This document shows positions 8,685 through 17,355 of a stretch of 64,000 nucleotides of DNA, piece after piece. The stretch spans positions 62,001-126,000 of the forward strand of contig CANMQX010000006.1 of the NCBI GenBank assembly GCA_947500135.1, read 5' to 3'. The DNA is from an uncultured Paracoccaceae bacterium. Its GTDB lineage: Bacteria > Pseudomonadota > Alphaproteobacteria > Rhodobacterales > Rhodobacteraceae. The position numbers were made by a program, and so were the translations under genes. Numbering within the stretch: position 1 is the stretch's first letter; every line of letters starts with the position of its first letter. The notes beneath the pieces were generated by a model. It had not been told where the DNA came from. It ran no database searches and worked only from the letters and a program-made list of their open reading frames with translations.

Positions 8685-9863
8685 ATGGAAGTTGAAACCC
8701 TGATCATCGGTGCCGGTGCGGCGGGCATGATGTGCGCGGCACATGCGGGTCCCGGTGTTCTGCTGGTCGATCATGCAAAGGCACCGGGCGAAAAGATCCG
8801 TATCTCGGGTGGCGGGCGGTGCAACTTTACCAATCTCCATGCGGGGCCGGACAATTTCATCAGCCAGAACAGGCATTTCGCCAAATCTGCCCTTGGGCGC
8901 TATACCCAATGGGATTTTATCGCACTGGTCGACCAGCACCGTATCCCTTGGCATGAAAAGACGATGGGCCAGCTGTTTTGTGACAGCAGCGCCAAGGATA
9001 TTATCGCCATGCTCCGGGCCGAGATGGAGAAGGCTGGCGCAAAGCTATGGCTGCAAACAGAAGTTGGTGAGATTGGCCATCACGGCAGCGGCTTCACGGT
9101 GAGCCTGAGCAGGGATGGGGCTGCCAGTCAGGTGACCGCGCGGAATCTGGTGATGGCCAGCGGCGGCAAGTCGATCCCCAAGATGGGCGCAACCGGGCTG
9201 GGCTATCAGGTGGCCGCACAATTCGGCCTGCCCGTCGCCACGCCCCGTCCGGGCCTTGTGCCGCTGACCTTCAGCGATGATCGTTTCAAGCCCTTGGCGG
9301 GTGTTGCAGTCCCTGCGCGTGTGGCCGCTGGTGACACAAGTTTTGATGAGGCGATCCTTTTTACCCATCGTGGATTGTCTGGGCCAGCGGTGTTGCAGGC
9401 CTCATCCTATTGGCATGAAGGCGATCCGATTACGATGAACCTTGATCCGGGTGGTGTCCTGCTGAATGCCCTGCAAGATCAACGGAAAAACGACGGGCGC
9501 AAGGCGTTCACAACGGTTCTGGGTCAGCATCTGCCCGCCCGGCTGGTGGATCATTTGCGGGCGGAGTTATCGCTATCCGGCAATATCGGGGATCAAAGTG
9601 ATGTCGCCCTGAAGCTGATCTGTGATCAGCTTGGCGCATGGGTATTGCGGCCATCGGGGAGTGAAGGCTACCGCACGGCGGAGGTCACTTTGGGCGGGGT
9701 GGACACCGATACCTTATCGTCGAAGACAATGGCGGCGAAAGCAGTGCCCGGCCTCTACTTTATTGGTGAGTGCGTGGATGTGACCGGCTGGTTGGGCGGT
9801 TACAATTTCCAATGGGCTTGGTCGTCCGGCTGGGCCGCCGGACAGGCAATCAAGGCCCCGTAG
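8685..9863 (+). CDS. HI0933/BaiN-like NAD(P)/FAD-dependent oxidoreductase
   Basis: A 392-residue flavoprotein of the HI0933 (YhiN/BaiN) family; the substrate of most members is unknown. Visible motifs are the FAD dinucleotide fold VETLIIGAGAAGMMCAAHAG at the N-terminus and the family hallmark PGEKIRISGGGRCNFTN near residue 40. ASGGKSIPKMGATGLGY and the C-terminal GLYFIGECVDVTGWLGGYN also match. ATG at 8685 is preferred; 8676 is possible, and the upstream reading from 8598 lacks family similarity. It is the only plus-strand gene inside the dcw cluster, converges on murD, and shares a hairpin with it at the stops. Confidence 0.88.
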   Translation: MEVETLIIGAGAAGMMCAAHAGPGVLLVDHAKAPGEKIRISGGGRCNFTNLHAGPDNFISQNRHFAKSALGRYTQWDFIALVDQHRIPWHEKTMGQLFCDSSAKDIIAMLRAEMEKAGAKLWLQTEVGEIGHHGSGFTVSLSRDGAASQVTARNLVMASGGKSIPKMGATGLGYQVAAQFGLPVATPRPGLVPLTFSDDRFKPLAGVAVPARVAAGDTSFDEAILFTHRGLSGPAVLQASSYWHEGDPITMNLDPGGVLLNALQDQRKNDGRKAFTTVLGQHLPARLVDHLRAELSLSGNIGDQSDVALKLICDQLGAWVLRPSGSEGYRTAEVTLGGVDTDTLSSKTMAAKAVPGLYFIGECVDVTGWLGGYNFQWAWSSGWAAGQAIKAP

Positions 9864-9886
9864 GATGGGTTTAAACCCACCTTACG
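9859..9886. repeat. Inverted repeat between convergent stops
   Basis: A 28-bp imperfect palindrome (CGTA-GGATGGGTTT / AAACCCACCT-TACG; inner 14 bp TGGGTTTAAACCCA perfect) covers the stop codons of the FAD gene and murD. It may act as a bidirectional terminator. The same GTAGGATG(G/A)GT...AACCCACC pattern recurs at 13303-13324 next to the end of mraY, so it belongs to a short repeat family. Confidence 0.6.
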
Positions 9887-11282
9887 TTGTCGCATCTGTC
9901 ACGCAGACAATGAAATCCTCACCTCGTTTTTCGAAATTGTCATACTGATCGAAAGAAGCCGCCGCGGGCGCCAGCAAGACAACCTCACCCGGCTTTGCGT
10001 CGGCAGTGGCGCGGGATACGGCGGCTTTCATCGTCGTGCAAATGTCTGTTTCCGTATCAATCAGTTGCCGGGCAAAATCCTCTGCCTCGCGCCCGATCAC
10101 ATAGGCTTTGACCACATGGCCCAGATGCGGCAGCAGGCCGTCCAGCCCGCCATCTTTCTGCAGCCCGCCACAGATCCAACGGATCTTGTCAAACGCCTGC
10201 AACGCCTTGGCGGCGCTATCCACATTGGTGGCTTTGCTGTCATTCACAAACCGCACCCCATCCCGTTCCGCAACCAGTTGGCTGCGATGCGGCAGGCCCG
10301 GATAGCTGTGCATCGCCGCTTCAATCCCCTTCGGGCCAAGGCCCAGCGTACGACAGGCCGCATAAGCCGCGCAGGCGTTCTGGTGATTATGAGCGCCCGG
10401 TAAGCCCTTGATATCGCGCAGATCAATAGAGCCGACTTGCCGCCCCTTGCGGTATTCCGACAGGTAGCCCCTGCGCGCAAATACCGTCCAGCCCGGCCCC
10501 GTCAGCTTTTGCCCCGTGGACACCCGGATCACCCGATCATCTTGTGGCCCCTGGATCAGCTGGTTGCACAGAAACCGACCTTCGGCTTCGTCCACACCGA
10601 TCACGGCGCGGTCTGGACCGCCTTCAGTCAGCAACCGCCGCTTGGCCGCAAAGTACCCCCCCAGACCGGCATGCCGATCCAGATGATCGGCAGAAAGGTT
10701 CGTGAAAACAGCGACATCCGGGGTCAGTGCCCGCGCCAGTTCGGTCTGGTAGGAGGAGAGTTCGAGCACAACGACCCCACCGTCCTGTGCCGGTTCGATA
10801 TCCAGCACGCCGCGCCCGATATTGCCTGCAAGCTGGGCCGGTCGCCCGTTTTCGATCAGGATGTGGTGGATCAATGCTGATGTCGTTGATTTCCCGTTTG
10901 ATCCGGTGACCGCGATCACGCGCGGAGCCACATCGAAACTGTCCCAATCGCGTGTGGCGAAGGATCGGAAGAACAGGCCGATATCATTATCTACCGGCAC
11001 GCCAGCGGCCCATGCGGCGGCGATGATCGGGTTGGGGTTTGGGTAAAGATGCGGGATGCCGGGGCTGACGATCAGGCTGGCGACACCATCCATGGCGTCT
11101 GGTTTGCCCAGATGCACCACATCCAGCCCGTCAGCTGCGGCCGCGTCCCGCGCAACACTGCTGTCGTCCCAGACGATCACCTGCGCCCCGCCCGCGTGCA
11201 AAGCCGCCGCCGCCGCCCGACCTGTGCGGCCCAACCCCAAGATGGCCACTGTCTGACCTTCAAACCCACTGACCGGTATCAT
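9882..11282 (-). CDS. murD: UDP-N-acetylmuramoyl-L-alanine--D-glutamate ligase MurD
   Basis: Adds D-glutamate to UDP-MurNAc-L-Ala. The 466-residue protein shows the N-terminal Rossmann loop [17 protein letters not shown], the ATP loop [18 protein letters not shown] near residue 125 and the [17 protein letters not shown] motif. It also has [15 protein letters not shown] and [19 protein letters not shown] near the end. The start at 11282 has AAGGGGTGG 5-7 bases upstream. A 112-codon in-frame extension to 11618 has non-coding composition. murD is separated from mraY by a 2-kb insertion, so it probably needs its own promoter. Confidence 0.96.
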   Translation of the reverse strand: MIPVSGFEGQTVAILGLGRTGRAAAAALHAGGAQVIVWDDSSVARDAAAADGLDVVHLGKPDAMDGVASLIVSPGIPHLYPNPNPIIAAAWAAGVPVDNDIGLFFRSFATRDWDSFDVAPRVIAVTGSNGKSTTSALIHHILIENGRPAQLAGNIGRGVLDIEPAQDGGVVVLELSSYQTELARALTPDVAVFTNLSADHLDRHAGLGGYFAAKRRLLTEGGPDRAVIGVDEAEGRFLCNQLIQGPQDDRVIRVSTGQKLTGPGWTVFARRGYLSEYRKGRQVGSIDLRDIKGLPGAHNHQNACAAYAACRTLGLGPKGIEAAMHSYPGLPHRSQLVAERDGVRFVNDSKATNVDSAAKALQAFDKIRWICGGLQKDGGLDGLLPHLGHVVKAYVIGREAEDFARQLIDTETDICTTMKAAVSRATADAKPGEVVLLAPAAASFDQYDNFEKRGEDFIVCVTDATT

Positions 11283-11792
11283 GACCACCCCTTTATCCTG
11301 CCCCCAAATTGCGGATTTTTCGGGCGGGCGCAATATGGGGCTGCGCAACGTTCGGTGGGGGGACCGTGCGGGCGCAACACCCTTGTGGGGCCGAATCGTG
11401 ACAGAACGCGTTAATGCAGGGGTTTTGGGGGGAAACGGGCGGTCGGCAAAGCGTCGGCGATGCGTCGGCAAAACGTCGGGCACGATTTCGCAGATTTGGC
11501 GAGTTAACGGGGCGTGCGGTGGGAATGTGAATGCGGTGTTAAGGTTTGGGGAGGGATGCCGCGGGATGGTTGGATATTGATCCCAAGCGTCGTAATGAAG
11601 ATCGTCTGCCGTCGTCACTCAGCTAACATTCTTTTGTGATACGCGGGTTCGGCAGCGAGCAATATTCCAGCTTTGCACATCACCGATCTGTTGTCGGCGT
11701 TGCGGACAAAGCGGCCAATCCTTTCGCTGAATTCAATGCTCGCTTTGACTATCGATACTGTGACGAAAATTGCTCGGCGGTGGTGCGAGAAA
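11283..11792. other. Gene-free 510-bp region upstream of murD
   Basis: No convincing coding sequence on either strand. Short plus-strand ORFs here have no coding character. The part nearest murD carries the 11-bp tandem array described separately and is the likely promoter region of murD-ftsW-murG-murC. The distal part (about 11580-11790) runs into the 3' end of the orphan membrane gene. Confidence 0.5.
11442..11485 (-). repeat. 11-bp tandem repeat array in murD leader
   Basis: GTCGGC occurs at 11442, 11453 and 11464, and GTCGGG at 11475, giving an exact 11-bp period. Read on the murD strand the units are GCCGACGCTTT, GCCGACGCATC and a degenerate GACGTTTT unit. It lies about 160-200 bp upstream of the murD start. 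One-helical-turn spacing is what one expects of a cooperative protein-binding array. Confidence 0.55.
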
Positions 11793-12887
11793 TTAAGGTG
11801 TTGCCAAGAAAGCGAGCGCCCAGCGTCTTTCCCAACCGCTACGATCTTGGACGTCCCTTCGCTCTAGGCCAAGGTCAGTGTCGTAGTATCGAAAAACCCC
11901 ATCAATCTTGGAAATCGAAAGCGGCAAGACGGCCTGATATGATAGCACCGTACTATAACGATAGATCAATTCGGGGCCGATTTCGCCGCGCCGGTAGGCA
12001 CTGTTTGTGGTCACCCTAATCACTCCCAGGCCGTCTGAAAAGGAACTTGGGTTTTCCATTAACCTTGCGTTTTGTTCTGTCGTGTCCAGTAGGCGCTGTC
12101 CAGTGTTTGAGTTGATCAAGATTTGACCGCTATGTTCGGTTTCAATTAAGTCCAGTTGTGCAGGGATAGGAACGCGGTGTATGCAAAATCCGTCCTCGAT
12201 ATCGAATGCACCTAATACGGTTTGAGGATAGCGCGAACCTTCCTCTGCGTTCGGTGCATAGGGGCAGTTATCGCCTTGGCGAGGAGAAGCAGCAAAAGTC
12301 AGTGCGCCTTTAGGCGGTGAAAACAGATAGTTGGGTGCATCATCGGGCGGCTGCGGGGACGTGTATTTTTCCTCCTCTAAGCGATAGAGCGTGACGGAAC
12401 CGTCGGGTTTTTTGCGCAAGTAGCGTTGGCACCCGGAATCGCAGCCGGGAAGACGGTCGTTTTCGTCGAAACGGGACAGCGGTAAGGCGATATTGCGTCC
12501 GGGCGCGAGGCGACCGTCCCAATCCGTGTCTTGAGCGAGGTATGCACGAACCGCTTCGCGAGTAGGGATATTGATCGCATAGGGGATGAGTAGGAAGATA
12601 GATGCGGTGATGGCCAAGGCGAGCAGAACGGCATGGCGTCGTGTGAAATGCCGGAACTGGCAGGCCACCCATGACGCCCAGAGCAGGCCGAACCCGAGGG
12701 CGAAATTGGGCAAACGAGCAATCCAAAGTGCCAAAGTTTCTAGCCCGACAGTGTAAATACTATTGATGGGCACTGCAAACCAGCCCCAGAGTATAGGAAT
12801 AGACAGAAGCGCACATACGACAAAGCCGCTTCTAAAAATTTTGCACCATAGTTGCTTTTCCTTGGATGTATCCGCCGCCATTGTCAT
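11793..12887 (-). CDS. Orphan membrane protein inserted in the dcw cluster
   Basis: Unrecognised 364-residue protein. The N-terminal third has about four hydrophobic spans (FVVCALLSIPILWGWFAVPI; LETLALWIARLPNFALGFGLLW; AVLLALAITASIFLLIPYAI). The remaining 230 residues are soluble, probably periplasmic, with two clustered cysteines (LPGCDSGCQRYL), a third and fourth (DNCPYAP, GFCIH) and many prolines. Codon usage and base composition look less GC-rich than in neighbouring dcw genes, suggesting acquisition by transfer. Start ATG at 12887, or ATG two codons later. Confidence 0.6.
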   Translation of the reverse strand: MTMAADTSKEKQLWCKIFRSGFVVCALLSIPILWGWFAVPINSIYTVGLETLALWIARLPNFALGFGLLWASWVACQFRHFTRRHAVLLALAITASIFLLIPYAINIPTREAVRAYLAQDTDWDGRLAPGRNIALPLSRFDENDRLPGCDSGCQRYLRKKPDGSVTLYRLEEEKYTSPQPPDDAPNYLFSPPKGALTFAASPRQGDNCPYAPNAEEGSRYPQTVLGAFDIEDGFCIHRVPIPAQLDLIETEHSGQILINSNTGQRLLDTTEQNARLMENPSSFSDGLGVIRVTTNSAYRRGEIGPELIYRYSTVLSYQAVLPLSISKIDGVFRYYDTDLGLERRDVQDRSGWERRWALAFLATP

Positions 12888-13202
12888 CCCTAATTAACTT
12901 CGTCTTTAAACATCCATAGCAAGCTCTTGCGGTGTCGCGCTTAACAAATATTGGTCGTAAGTGGCAAGAAGATGGCTGCGAGTTGAATAGGTAAAGAATG
13001 TAATTCCATGCGCTTTTGCCACTTCGATGATCTAAGGCGGTGTCTTGATAGCCGCCATTCAACTACACTGCAGCATCGGTAATTGGGGCTCAACTGCTGA
13101 CTTTCGTAACACTCAGTGTCTTTGCTGTTTAGGTGGTCGCTGAGACCCAGACGGCCAAATCGTACCCTTGTTCGTCACTGCGTCGCTTTGGAGGGCGTCG
13201 CC

Positions 13203-13275
13203 AGGACCTCGGGGTGGGTGCGAAGCGCCCTCCCCATGGGGGAGGTCCGGGCGCTGCCCGGCGGTGCCGGGCGGG
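13203..13275 (+). repeat. REP-like intergenic repeat, copy B
   Basis: Diverged inverted copy of the element at 4504-4577. It shows CCCTCCCC and GGGGGAGG arms around an AT dinucleotide, GGGCGCTGCCC, then a GCCCGGC/GCCGGGC hairpin. Both copies lie in non-coding DNA where extra genes interrupt the dcw cluster. Confidence 0.7.
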
Positions 13276-13302
13276 AAGAGTAGATGGGGCGCTTGCGTTG
13301 AT

Positions 13303-13324
13303 GGTGGGTTGCACTCATCCTACG
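13303..13324. repeat. Short hairpin repeat after mraY
   Basis: GGTGGGTT, a few bases, then CATCCTACG, matching the element at 9859-9886 in reverse orientation. It is 9 bp from the mraY stop and may take part in termination. Confidence 0.45.
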
Positions 13325-13332
13325 ATTTGTCG

Positions 13333-14415
13333 TTACCGTACCTTCAGCGTCGCCAGCCCGATCATCGCCAATATCAGCGAGATGATCCAGAACCGGATCA
13401 CGATCTGTGGTTCCGCCCAGCCTTTTTTCTCGTAGTGGTGGTGGATCGGGGCCATCAGGAAGACCCGCTTGCCTGTCCGCTTGTAATAGGCGACCTGGAT
13501 GATGACTGAGAGCGCCTCTGCCACGAACAACCCACCGACGATGGCCAGCACAATCTCGTGCTTTGTCGCGACCGCAATGGCCCCCAGCCCGCCGCCAAGC
13601 GCCAGTGATCCGGTGTCGCCCATAAAGACCGCAGCGGGCGGTGCGTTATACCACAAAAACCCCAACCCGCCGCCGATGAGTGCGGCGGAAAAGATCAGGA
13701 TTTCACCGGTTTGCGGCACGTAATGCACGTCCAGATATTCGGTAAAGTCGGTCCGTCCCACCGCATAGGAGATGATCCCAAAGGTTGCCGCCGCGATCAT
13801 CACCGGCATGATTGCCAGCCCGTCCAGCCCGTCGGTCAGGTTGACCGCGTTCGCCGCGCCCACGATCACAATGATCGCGAAGGGGATAAACATGACGCCC
13901 AGATTGATCAGCGTGTCCTTGAAGATCGGCAAGGCCAGTTGGTTGCTCAGGTCATCAGGGTGGTAGGCCGCCGCCCAATAGCCTGCGATCCCGGCGATCA
14001 GGATCCCCAGCAGGATCCGGATTTTGCCCGATACCCCGGCGGTGTTTTGTTTTGAAACCTTGGCATAATCATCCGCAAAGCCGATCATGGCAAAGGAGAG
14101 CGTCACAAACAGCACCATCCAGATAAACGGGTTGTCCAGCCGCGCCCAAAGCAGGGTGGATGTGGTCAGCGCCCCCACGATCAAAAGCCCGCCCATGGTC
14201 GGCGTTCCCGCCTTTTCAAAATGACCCTCTGGCCCGTCGGATCGGATCGGTTGCCCCTTGCCCTGTTTGCGTCGCAGCACATTGATCAGCGGTGGCCCGA
14301 AGATGAACCCGAACAGCAGCGCGGTCATGAATGCCCCCCCTGCCCGGAAGGTGATGTATCGGAACAGGTTGAAAAAGTCGCCGCCGTCAGAAAGTGCTGT
14401 GAGCCAGTATAACAT
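13333..14415 (-). CDS. mraY: Phospho-MurNAc-pentapeptide transferase MraY
   Basis: Integral membrane enzyme that attaches phospho-MurNAc-pentapeptide to undecaprenyl phosphate to make lipid I. The 360-residue length is standard and about ten membrane spans are visible. Signature motifs are [25 protein letters not shown] near residue 50, the catalytic aspartates in GFADDYAKV, and [23 protein letters not shown] and the [20 protein letters not shown] block at the end complete the set. It lies 9 bp after murF; murD follows only after an insertion of about 2 kb. Confidence 0.98.
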   Translation of the reverse strand: MLYWLTALSDGGDFFNLFRYITFRAGGAFMTALLFGFIFGPPLINVLRRKQGKGQPIRSDGPEGHFEKAGTPTMGGLLIVGALTTSTLLWARLDNPFIWMVLFVTLSFAMIGFADDYAKVSKQNTAGVSGKIRILLGILIAGIAGYWAAAYHPDDLSNQLALPIFKDTLINLGVMFIPFAIIVIVGAANAVNLTDGLDGLAIMPVMIAAATFGIISYAVGRTDFTEYLDVHYVPQTGEILIFSAALIGGGLGFLWYNAPPAAVFMGDTGSLALGGGLGAIAVATKHEIVLAIVGGLFVAEALSVIIQVAYYKRTGKRVFLMAPIHHHYEKKGWAEPQIVIRFWIISLILAMIGLATLKVR

Positions 14416-14424
14416 GGAATACCC

Positions 14425-15858
14425 TTATTGATCTTGGAGGCGCCGATGCCCCAATTTGCGGATGGCGTCAACGATCAGGCTGACTTTGCTACCTTTGGAG
14501 CCTTTGACCAGCACCACGTCGCCTGCATCCACAAGGCTTGAGACCTTTGGCACCAGATCGCTGGCCCGTTCTGCCCATTGCCCGCGCTGCCCCTCGGGCA
14601 GGGCTTGCCACAAATGATGCATCAGTGGCCCCGCACAATGGATCAGGTCGAGCTTTTGCAGGTCGCTGTTGCCCACGATGGCCCGGTGCATCGCCACCTC
14701 ATCCGGTCCCAGTTCCAGCATATCACCCAGGATCGCCACACGCCGTCCTTTGATGGTCCGCCCGACATTGTCATGCGGTTTGCTGGCCGCGATGACTTCG
14801 AGAGAGGCGGCAAGTGATGTCGGGTTGGCGTTGAAGGCGTCATCAATCAGATCGATGGTTTCATTTTCATTTGCCCCGTCGATCACGATGACCTCGCGCG
14901 TGCCGCGCCCTGCGGGGGGCACCCATTGCGCTATGTCGAGTGCGGCCCGGACCGGATCGGCCCCAAGCGCATCGGTCACGGCCAGCACCCCAACCGCGTT
15001 CATGGCGAAATGTCGCCCCGGAACAGACAGCTTGAACAGGTAGTCATGCCCCTGCCCCTTGGCCCGGATCACCGTCACGTCGCCCGACAGCTGCACATCC
15101 TGCACCGTCCAGTCGTCGCCTGTTTCGCCAAAGAGCACCTGTTGTGCGCTATGCTGGCTGGCGTGGTCGCGCAGGATCTGGCTGGTTTCGATATCGGCGT
15201 TCAGGATGGCCACCCCACCGGGGATCAGCCCGTCGATGATCGCGGCCTTTTCGCGCGCAATCCCCGCCAGATCGTCGAAGGCAGCCAGATGCGCCGCAGC
15301 CACGGTTGTGATCATCACTGCGTGGGGCTGGGTCATCTGCGACAATGGGGCGATTTCGCCAGGGTTGCTCATTCCGATTTCGATGATCGCGTAATCTGCG
15401 TCTGCGGGCATCCGCGCCAGGGTCAGCGGCACGCCCCAGTGATTGTTATAAGATGCCTCCGCCGCGTGGCATTTGCCCTGCCGCCCCAGAACCGCAAGCA
15501 GCATTTCCTTAGTTGAGGTTTTGCCGACCGATCCGGTGATCGCGGCAATCCGCGCTTTGGTCCGGGCGCGGGCCGCGCGACCCAAATCGGCGAGTGCGTC
15601 CAAGACATCAGTCACAATCAGCAGGGGCGCGTCAACCGCAACATCATCGGGCCTGTGAGTGACCAGTGCTGCAGCCGCCCCTTTGTCCAGCGCCTGTGCC
15701 ACGAAGTCATGGCCGTCGCGCACATCCTTGAGTGCTACAAACAGATCACCGGGCCGGATCGTGCGCGTGTCGATGGACACGCCATGCGCCTGCCAGTCGG
15801 TTGTCGCCTGACCGCCAGTTGCGGCGGCGGCATCGGCAGAGGTCCAGAGCGGGTTCAT
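14425..15858 (-). CDS. murF: UDP-MurNAc-tripeptide--D-Ala-D-Ala ligase MurF
   Basis: Completes the UDP-MurNAc pentapeptide with the dipeptide from Ddl. The 477-residue Mur ligase has the N-terminal substrate domain (VSIDTRTIRPGDLFVALKD), ATP loop AITGSVGKTSTKEML near residue 110 and NNHWGVPLTLARMP. IIEIGMSNPGEIAPLSQ and the C-terminal VLVKGSKGSKVSLIVDAI also match. It overlaps murE by four bases (ATGA-type), implying coupled translation. Confidence 0.97.
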   Translation of the reverse strand: MNPLWTSADAAAATGGQATTDWQAHGVSIDTRTIRPGDLFVALKDVRDGHDFVAQALDKGAAAALVTHRPDDVAVDAPLLIVTDVLDALADLGRAARARTKARIAAITGSVGKTSTKEMLLAVLGRQGKCHAAEASYNNHWGVPLTLARMPADADYAIIEIGMSNPGEIAPLSQMTQPHAVMITTVAAAHLAAFDDLAGIAREKAAIIDGLIPGGVAILNADIETSQILRDHASQHSAQQVLFGETGDDWTVQDVQLSGDVTVIRAKGQGHDYLFKLSVPGRHFAMNAVGVLAVTDALGADPVRAALDIAQWVPPAGRGTREVIVIDGANENETIDLIDDAFNANPTSLAASLEVIAASKPHDNVGRTIKGRRVAILGDMLELGPDEVAMHRAIVGNSDLQKLDLIHCAGPLMHHLWQALPEGQRGQWAERASDLVPKVSSLVDAGDVVLVKGSKGSKVSLIVDAIRKLGHRRLQDQ

Positions 15859-17342
15859 ATCCGCCCCTCTAACGCGGCGACAGCCACGCTGGCCTGTTCG
15901 ACATCGTCAAAGGGCAGCACGCTGTCGCCCACGACCTGCCCTGTTTCGTGCCCTTTACCAGCAATCAGCAATGCGTCACCGGGGGCGAGCATATCGATGC
16001 CGCGCAGAATGGCTTCGGCACGGTCGCCGACTTCTGTGATGCTGTTGCTGCCGTCCGCATCGACCGCCCCCGCCATCACGGCGGCGCGGATGCTGCCGGG
16101 GTCCTCAGAGCGTGGGTTGTCATCGGTCACGATGACGATATCGGCGTTTTGAGCGGCGGCGGCCCCCATTAAGGGCCGTTTGCCTGCATCCCTGTCGCCG
16201 CCTGCACCCACGATCACGATGATCCGCCCCATCACATGCGGGCGCATCGCCTGAAGTGCGGTTTCAACAGCGCCGGGCGTATGGGCGTAATCCACGAACA
16301 CCGCCGCCCCGTTTTCACGGGTCGCAGCCAGTTCCATGCGGCCATGCACCGTGCCCAGATGCGGCAAGGTGTCAAAGACCTGCGCCGGGTCACCCCCTGC
16401 AGCGATGATCAGCCCGGCGGCGAGCAGGACATTATCGGCCTGAAACCCGCCAATCAGATCGAGCCGCACCTGATAGGGTCGGTCCTGCCAGGTGAAAAGC
16501 AGGTTTTGCCCCGTTGCATCAAAGCGTTGCCCGGTCAGGCGCAGCCGGGCACCGGCGGACCTGCCCACGCCGATCACCTCTTGCCCGCGCGCGGTGCAGA
16601 TATCGGCGACCTCTGCCCCTTTGGGATCGTCCAGATTGATCACGGCGACCCCGTCATCGGGCAGCACGCGTTTGAATAGGCCCATCTTGGCGTCGAAATA
16701 GGCTTCGAAGGTTTCGTGGTAATCGAGGTGATCCTGCGTAAAGTTGGAAAACCCTGCTGCGGCCAGCAACACCCCGTCAAGGCGGCGTTGGTCGAGCCCA
16801 TGGGATGACGCCTCCATCGCGACATGGGTGATGCCGTTTTGCGTAGCCTCTGCCATCACCCGGTGCAGGGTGATCGGTTCGGGCGTTGTATGTTTGAGCG
16901 GATGGGTCCAGGCCCCTTCAACGCCTGTCGTGCCCAGATTGACACCGGCGATCCCCATCTCCTCCCAAATCTGGCGGCAGAAGGTGGCGACGGAAGTTTT
17001 GCCATTGGTCCCGGTCACGGCGACCACCGTTCCAGGATGTGCCCCGGACCAGAGCGATGCGGTTTGTGCCAGTGCCTGACGCGGGTCTTGCGCGATAATC
17101 AGGGCGGCATCGGAAGCGTCCAGTTCTGCATTGGCGATCTGCGCGCCCTCGGCATCGGTCAGGATGGCCGCTGCCTGCATCCGCAGTGCGTATTGAATGA
17201 ATTCCGCGCCATGCACCTGCGCGCCGGGAAGGGCCGCAAAAAGATATCCCGGTTTCACCTCGCGACTATCGACGGCAAGACCGGTGATCTGCGCCTCTGC
17301 CCCGCCTTGTGCCCGTAATCCAAGTTCTGCCAGAGATGTCAT
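15855..17342 (-). CDS. murE: UDP-MurNAc-L-Ala-D-Glu:meso-diaminopimelate ligase MurE
   Basis: Adds meso-diaminopimelate to the stem peptide. The 495-residue ligase shows VDSREVKPGYLFAALPG, the ATP loop AVTGTNGKTSVATF near residue 110, and MEASSHGLDQRRLDG. It also has TQDHLDYHETFEAYFDAK and FVDYAHTPGAVETAL. The VTDDNPRSEDP motif contains the DNPR signature that selects meso-diaminopimelate over lysine. GKGHETGQ lies near the end. It is 13 bp downstream of ftsI and overlaps murF. Confidence 0.98.
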   Translation of the reverse strand: MTSLAELGLRAQGGAEAQITGLAVDSREVKPGYLFAALPGAQVHGAEFIQYALRMQAAAILTDAEGAQIANAELDASDAALIIAQDPRQALAQTASLWSGAHPGTVVAVTGTNGKTSVATFCRQIWEEMGIAGVNLGTTGVEGAWTHPLKHTTPEPITLHRVMAEATQNGITHVAMEASSHGLDQRRLDGVLLAAAGFSNFTQDHLDYHETFEAYFDAKMGLFKRVLPDDGVAVINLDDPKGAEVADICTARGQEVIGVGRSAGARLRLTGQRFDATGQNLLFTWQDRPYQVRLDLIGGFQADNVLLAAGLIIAAGGDPAQVFDTLPHLGTVHGRMELAATRENGAAVFVDYAHTPGAVETALQAMRPHVMGRIIVIVGAGGDRDAGKRPLMGAAAAQNADIVIVTDDNPRSEDPGSIRAAVMAGAVDADGSNSITEVGDRAEAILRGIDMLAPGDALLIAGKGHETGQVVGDSVLPFDDVEQASVAVAALEGRI

Positions 17343-17355
17343 CGCCTGCCCCGTC

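Larger units (their letters stand above)
12888..13332. other. Gene-free 445-bp region between orphan gene and mraY
   Basis: No believable gene. A 76-codon minus-strand ORF at 12832-13062 overlaps the orphan gene and has no coding look. The right half holds repeat copy B (13203-13275) and a short hairpin repeat (13303-13324) directly after mraY. The left half is relatively AT-rich and may contain the promoter of the orphan gene. Confidence 0.5.

Noticed and set aside
11636..12019. 127-codon plus-strand ORF
   Set aside because: It is antisense to the 3' part of the orphan membrane gene, whose own frame has membrane spans and better coding statistics by eye.
12832..13062. 76-codon minus-strand ORF upstream of the orphan membrane gene
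   Set aside because: It overlaps that gene's start in another frame and has no coding character.
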